Positions 59,256-64,000 of a stretch of DNA of 64,000 nucleotides are shown one piece after another; position 1 is the stretch's first letter, and each line of letters begins with the position of its first letter. The stretch is from Sphagnum compactum. Taxonomy: Eukaryota; Bryophyta; Sphagnopsida; Sphagnales. The position numbers and the translations under genes were made by a program. The notes below the pieces were generated by a model that was given only the letters and a program-made list of their open reading frames with translations, was not told the origin of the DNA and did not search any database. The stretch covers positions 29,068,213 to 29,132,212 of the forward strand of contig OZ234493.1 of NCBI GenBank assembly GCA_965153455.1, written 5' to 3'.

Positions 59256-60660
59256 CCCCTTTTAAATATGTTGTTGCTGAATTATTTATAACGTGGATCC
59301 CATTATATGTTTGTTAGTTGGGGGGGTTTACTTTGGGGCTTGCCACAGAATAGGGTGGAATGGAGGCAAAAGCACCCCCACACTGATGCAAACTAGGTTA
59401 TGAATTTGTTAGTATCCCTTTGGGGAGCAAATAATTTCTGATTGAGAAAAGTGTGTACACATACATCTGAGTAACTACTGTTATTGTCTTATGTAGGAGA
59501 TAAGATCCAGAGGAGAAGAATTATAGTATGATATTGCGATACACATGATGGTTGGTGGGTTCACCGGGTTGGTTTCTGGAGTTTGTTTTGGTGCTTGTTA
59601 GAATGGGGGAGAATGGCCATAAAGTACCACATTGCTGCACTTGGGTATTAGTAGAGCACTAATTTTTCAATTTTAATTAGTATCCCTTTTGGGAACCAAA
59701 ATTATTTTTGTCTGAAAAAGTGAGTACACAACTTCTACTACCGTCATTATTGTTTCCAGTAGAAGAAGAAGAAGAAATCTGTGTATCCTGTATCGTTGGC
59801 TGCTATGGATTTCATCAAAAGGACCCAAGAGTTCCAGTACTAGAACCAGATTTAAGTGTTGCTGTGTCTTGTAGTTGAGTTCTTTATCTTGCCATAGATG
59901 ATGCCTGCTTGGTGTTGTTTTGTGGCTAGCTCGCAACAGTTTCCACAATATTACAGAAACAATATTTTGATGATAGCAGCTAGTGTTCAGACCAATGAGA
60001 ACATTGTCACTGCATCATGGGCCTTTGAAATTCAATCATGTTAGAATCCAAAAGGAGATAAGTAAACCCTAATTATTTTCCCATCTCAAATAAATCATTG
60101 AGCTCCTTCAAATGCAGGGATGATGATCCCTTGCAGGAGAGGGTGGGGAGGGGTGGGGATTGGGAATAGTCTAAATGGAAGATTGATTTGGGTTTCCTCT
60201 TGTTTTCACACCACACTTATTTTGAATATATTCCTATGTACTGACATGTTCTCTATTTTGTGTACAACAAAATTGTTGGATCCACAACTTGTGTTGGATG
60301 ACCCAATACTTTTGTTGGACCCAAAATAGAGAATAGGTTGGTGGGTATTGTTCTTAGTGTGACTTCTTTTGGGAGAGTTGTAGAGAGACCAAATTATGAC
60401 TTTCAGATGAAGTGAAGTATCAGCAGCACCACATACATGGTCAAATTCCAAACGTAAACAGACTTGGTCTCAGTTTATGTAGGTGTGTTTGTACGTACTC
60501 CAAGGAATCCTTTGATGCACAAACATCAAAAGGGCAGGAGAGTAAAGCCTGCACTTAGGTAAAAGTCTTCAGTTAGATAAAGGACTGAAGACTTTTCACC
60601 TGGAAGGACAGACAACAGGAGAGCATTCTTCAATACTTGAGTGAAGTGAGAACTCAGCAG
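59256..60660. other. Intergenic DNA, no gene seen
   Basis: Short ORFs only. AGTATCCCTTT(G)GGG(A)A(G/A)C(C)AAA occurs twice (59410 and 59681) and marks a weak duplication of ~270 bases. Confidence 0.4.
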
Positions 60661-60671
60661 GCTGAAGCAGG

Positions 60672-60672
60672 T

Positions 60673-60699
<27 letters not shown>
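60672..60699. repeat. (CA)n microsatellite
   Basis: About 14 uninterrupted dinucleotide units. Confidence 0.95.
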
Positions 60700-60703
<4 letters not shown>

Positions 60704-63700
60704 TTATATGTGTGTGGTTCCTTATGACCTAGCCCCAACTAACCTTCTGCAGCACCTATTGAACAATTTTTAATTCCTTCATCACTTTGTATGCCAGGGT
60801 ATGATCATCCAGTTTCCAAAGAATATGCAATGGTTTCTAAAGGCTCAAATTTCATATGCCGGGGGACTTTTTCCTTTTGTTTCTTTTTTCTTCTTGTGGG
60901 CAATAAGTTCTTTTGCTTGTCCGATGGTGTATATGGCGTGACACAATTGAAATGGATTGTGGCTATTTGTAGGGATTTGTTAGGCCGGGGGTTTGCTACT
61001 TATCCTACAGTCTATGATATGCCTGGTATAAAAAACAGAAGTTGTAAGTGGAGGTTTTCCACTGGAAATAGGGTCAAGACTCAAGAGATTCTGATATTAG
61101 TTCAATTTTTTTAATTTCCTTTTTGAATACATGTTATTCTATTTTTGCGAAATGAAAAGATAATAGTTGTAGTATTGTTTAATGATATCTTCTTTGGAGT
61201 TCTCTTGTTGTTTGGGTTTTTTTTGTTAATGCATCTCGAGCAGTGCTTAGTATGTGACCCTGCAAAAATATTTCTCACATCCAAGTTTAGTTATTTATTT
61301 ATATTGAACCCCACCCATAAAACTAAAACTGAGACTGCAAATAGGTGGGAGACTACTACTAACAAACCACCTGGACCAACCATCATGGTTGGCCAATCAG
61401 ACACAGGGAGCAGCAGTCAGATCATATTTATTACACTCTTGTCTCGCAGGTGTTAGGCTTTGTTGTGCCTTTTACAAACCTCAGCAAATTGTGCAAAGAT
61501 GCTGGGCCAAAAGGAGTTTCTTGACCCAAACCAGAATGTTGATCTTCAACAAATCTTAATTTGCAGGGTCACATACTGGGCACAGGTGGAGTTCCTGTTA
61601 AAGAGTGTCCATATGCAAGGGTCTATCTTCATCCACGATGGAAGCTGAATGATTCTCATCTAATATGTCATGCCCTTCTGCATGGAGTTTAAGATGGACA
61701 ATTCCTATAGCTATAGGGCTTTGAAATGGATTGATTCATTTAGACTATTTTTGTGGCATTTTCTAATATATCCAAGCTGAAGTTATTCTTAGTAGTACAA
61801 CCTGGCTGATCCAAAGATTCTATAAACCTTACCAGGCTTTGAATACACAAAAATAAAGAAAACACTTTTGTCCCTTCCAATTGTATGTGGCAGAGTCCTA
61901 TGTATGCCATGATTTATTGCATTTTCTTTCATGATTTCTCTGCAGGGAAGTTTCTAAAATAGATCATATGTTCATCATGCTTTTTCCCAAAATTTTGTCA
62001 CTGAGATTTGTCTGGAATGTATGAAACTAGTAGCTATCACATTTATTTTATGTGGACTCCAAACCAAGAAAATTTTGAACTCTAGAACTTTGAAGAAATC
62101 AAGTCTAGATAGACTGAAGAGTCAACACCCATTTCACAATTTCTAGTGCCATTGACTTCTCTTCCTCTACAGGATAAGATGATTGCTTGTTCGTTTCAAA
62201 ATAGCTCTGACTATGAGCCAACTAGCTATTGAAGGAACCTAGAAATAAACTATGTTGGGGACTTTTGTAAACCTATCATCTATGTTCTTCGTACAAAGAA
62301 AATGCTGACTATTGCATATGTTCTTCTAATAGCAGTCAAGCTCGGCCATTGACCCAAAAATATCCCATGTAAGAAAAACACATATTGTGTCAAATATTAT
62401 ATACATCAATGCAAATTTTATGCCATCTTGTGAAATTTAAAGGGTGCATGTGAAAGGCCTTTGTTAAATTAGGGTTGTACAAATCAAAAGTTTGTCAAAA
62501 TCCAACAACCATGAAACAATGAAGGACAATCCTACTATAGACAATTGGGATCTATCACTGCTCTGAACATTGCCAAGGATCTTGGGTTTGCCATTTGTTG
62601 TTTGGTTAGTGACTTTTGTCACCATGGTGCATTACACTCTATTTCAACCATTGCTGAAAGTTGTTCATGCTTGCAGAGGAGTTCACCATTGCAAGTCTAC
62701 AATCAAGTAAACCCCATCATCATCCCTTCTAGCTTGGAAGGTATGTTGCCACCCTCCTTTCACCTACTACATGTAATAGGTAGCAATGATTTGATATGTC
62801 AATGGAAAGATCTTTTCAAAACATTTTTTTCCCCTTAAAATATTTTCAATTATATTAAAACAAGAAAGGTATGAAGCCCCCAAGTGGTAGGACTCATAAT
62901 TTGACAATTTTGGGATTCTTAATTGGAAATCATGGGAAAAAATGTTATTTGAATGTCAACCTTCACCAAAAATTGTAAAATATATTATAGGAAGGAGAAT
63001 GATGGATCCTACCAAGTCCAAACCATAGTGACGCTTGTGAGTTTGTGTTTGCCCATGATTCATCCATGCACCATTTTCATTTTAAATTACATTAATCGCC
63101 TTTTCTTTTTTATTTGGAAAATTTGACATGACCATGAGCTTGAATTAAAAATTCATCCCAATTATGTCTCAAAACTTGCATGCATTGTTTCATTATAAGA
63201 TAGGAAACATGCTTCGATTTTACATTCTATTGCAAAACTAAAAAATGATAAGGTTATTTACTTTCAATACCATTTGATAGACCTAATAATGCATAAAAAA
63301 TAACTACTTTTGATTGGTTAGTATAATGATTGACCTAGATAGTTGCATTTAAACAAACTATCACCTTGTATTTTTTCATTTTTCATGTTTATAAGTGAGG
63401 ATTGTAAAACAATTGATGCATTATGTTGAATATAATGATTATAAATGTCTTGCTCCTTGCAAACAATTTTGAATCCATGAACATCTAGTATCTAAATGAC
63501 CAAGCATCATAATAATAACCTAGTTCTAGGTTTTTTAGGTCAAGATAAATTATTTTAAGTTTATCTATTTTTTATATCCACATCAATCTAACCCTACAAC
63601 AAAATCATGCAAGCATTGCACAAGGCGTTACACTAATATTTGCAAAGTTTTGTGGGGGTGTCGACCATCATTTCCAAATAGGGGACATGAATGGCATTAC

Positions 63701-64000
63701 TTTAAGCTAAATGGTTCCTTCAATTTAAAAAAGTGTTTACCTATTGTTTTCAGAGCAAACAACATGGTCATTAATCTTTCTTCCAACAAGGACTTGGACA
63801 TTGGAACATTACATACCCCACTTAGTAATGCCTGTGACATTAGTGGGGGAGGGGGGGGCGGGATGGTGGCCAACAAATTTAAAAATCAAAATCGTACTAA
63901 CCCAATGAGGAGATGCAATGTGTGCCCTAGAGGCCCATGATTTTTTTCTTTTGGAAAAAGGGGAAGGGGGTTGTGAGATTTTCCTTTTTATTTTTAATAG
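60700..64000. other. AT-rich DNA to the window end, no gene recognised
   Basis: Small ORFs (for example 60791-61114 and 62545-62838) have no motif I know and no supporting splice pattern. The segment may hold introns or flank of a gene outside the window. Confidence 0.4.

Overview
This window looks like nuclear DNA of a land plant. The genes have many short GT-AG introns, the intergenic DNA is AT-rich and full of repeats, there is a large decayed Ty3/gypsy element, and the recognisable proteins are plant types: an EPFL secreted peptide, a WVD2-like TPX2 protein, and plant forms of complex I NDUFA9 and TIM10. The exact group cannot be fixed from sequence alone. A seed-free plant such as a lycophyte or fern is possible, but this is a guess.

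Layout. Positions 1-4.6 kb are AT-rich, with an AGGT-rich tract and a ~185 bp purine-rich repeat. An intronless four-EF-hand calmodulin-like gene (+) lies at 5.57-6.33 kb. A WVD2-like TPX2-domain gene (-) lies at 11.4-14.3 kb, with a ~35-40 bp tandem array at its 3' end and a TACGTA-bearing minisatellite upstream of its start. A complete 12-exon NDUFA9 gene (-) lies at 16.2-20.0 kb. A ~75 bp satellite-like array and a tRNA-like remnant follow at 21.8-22.95 kb. A complete five-exon TIM10 gene (+) lies at 23.6-25.8 kb. From 28.95 to 41.1 kb there is a ~12.2 kb Ty3/gypsy element with LTRs, gag, protease, RT, RNase H and integrase remains, a further decayed reading frame 3' of integrase, and another element's LTR nested in gag. 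From 41 to 52 kb there is a mosaic of repeat families, a frameshifted FCP1/NLI-type phosphatase pseudogene and several foldback elements. A three-exon EPFL peptide gene (-) lies at 54.6-55.8 kb. The rest, to 64 kb, shows only simple repeats and short dispersed-repeat copies.

The host genes do not form one pathway. NDUFA9 and TIM10 both serve the inner mitochondrial membrane and intermembrane space and are divergently arranged ~3.6 kb apart, but repeats fill the gap. CML (calcium signalling), WDL (microtubules) and EPFL (cell-to-cell patterning) look independent. The most notable non-genic signals are a family of linked inverted-repeat modules seen at four places, and the stop pattern in the gypsy element, where TAG or TAA repeatedly interrupts one continuous frame at positions that fit former Gln codons. 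Exon joins were made by hand from splice sites, reading phase and family similarity recalled from memory. No database search was run.
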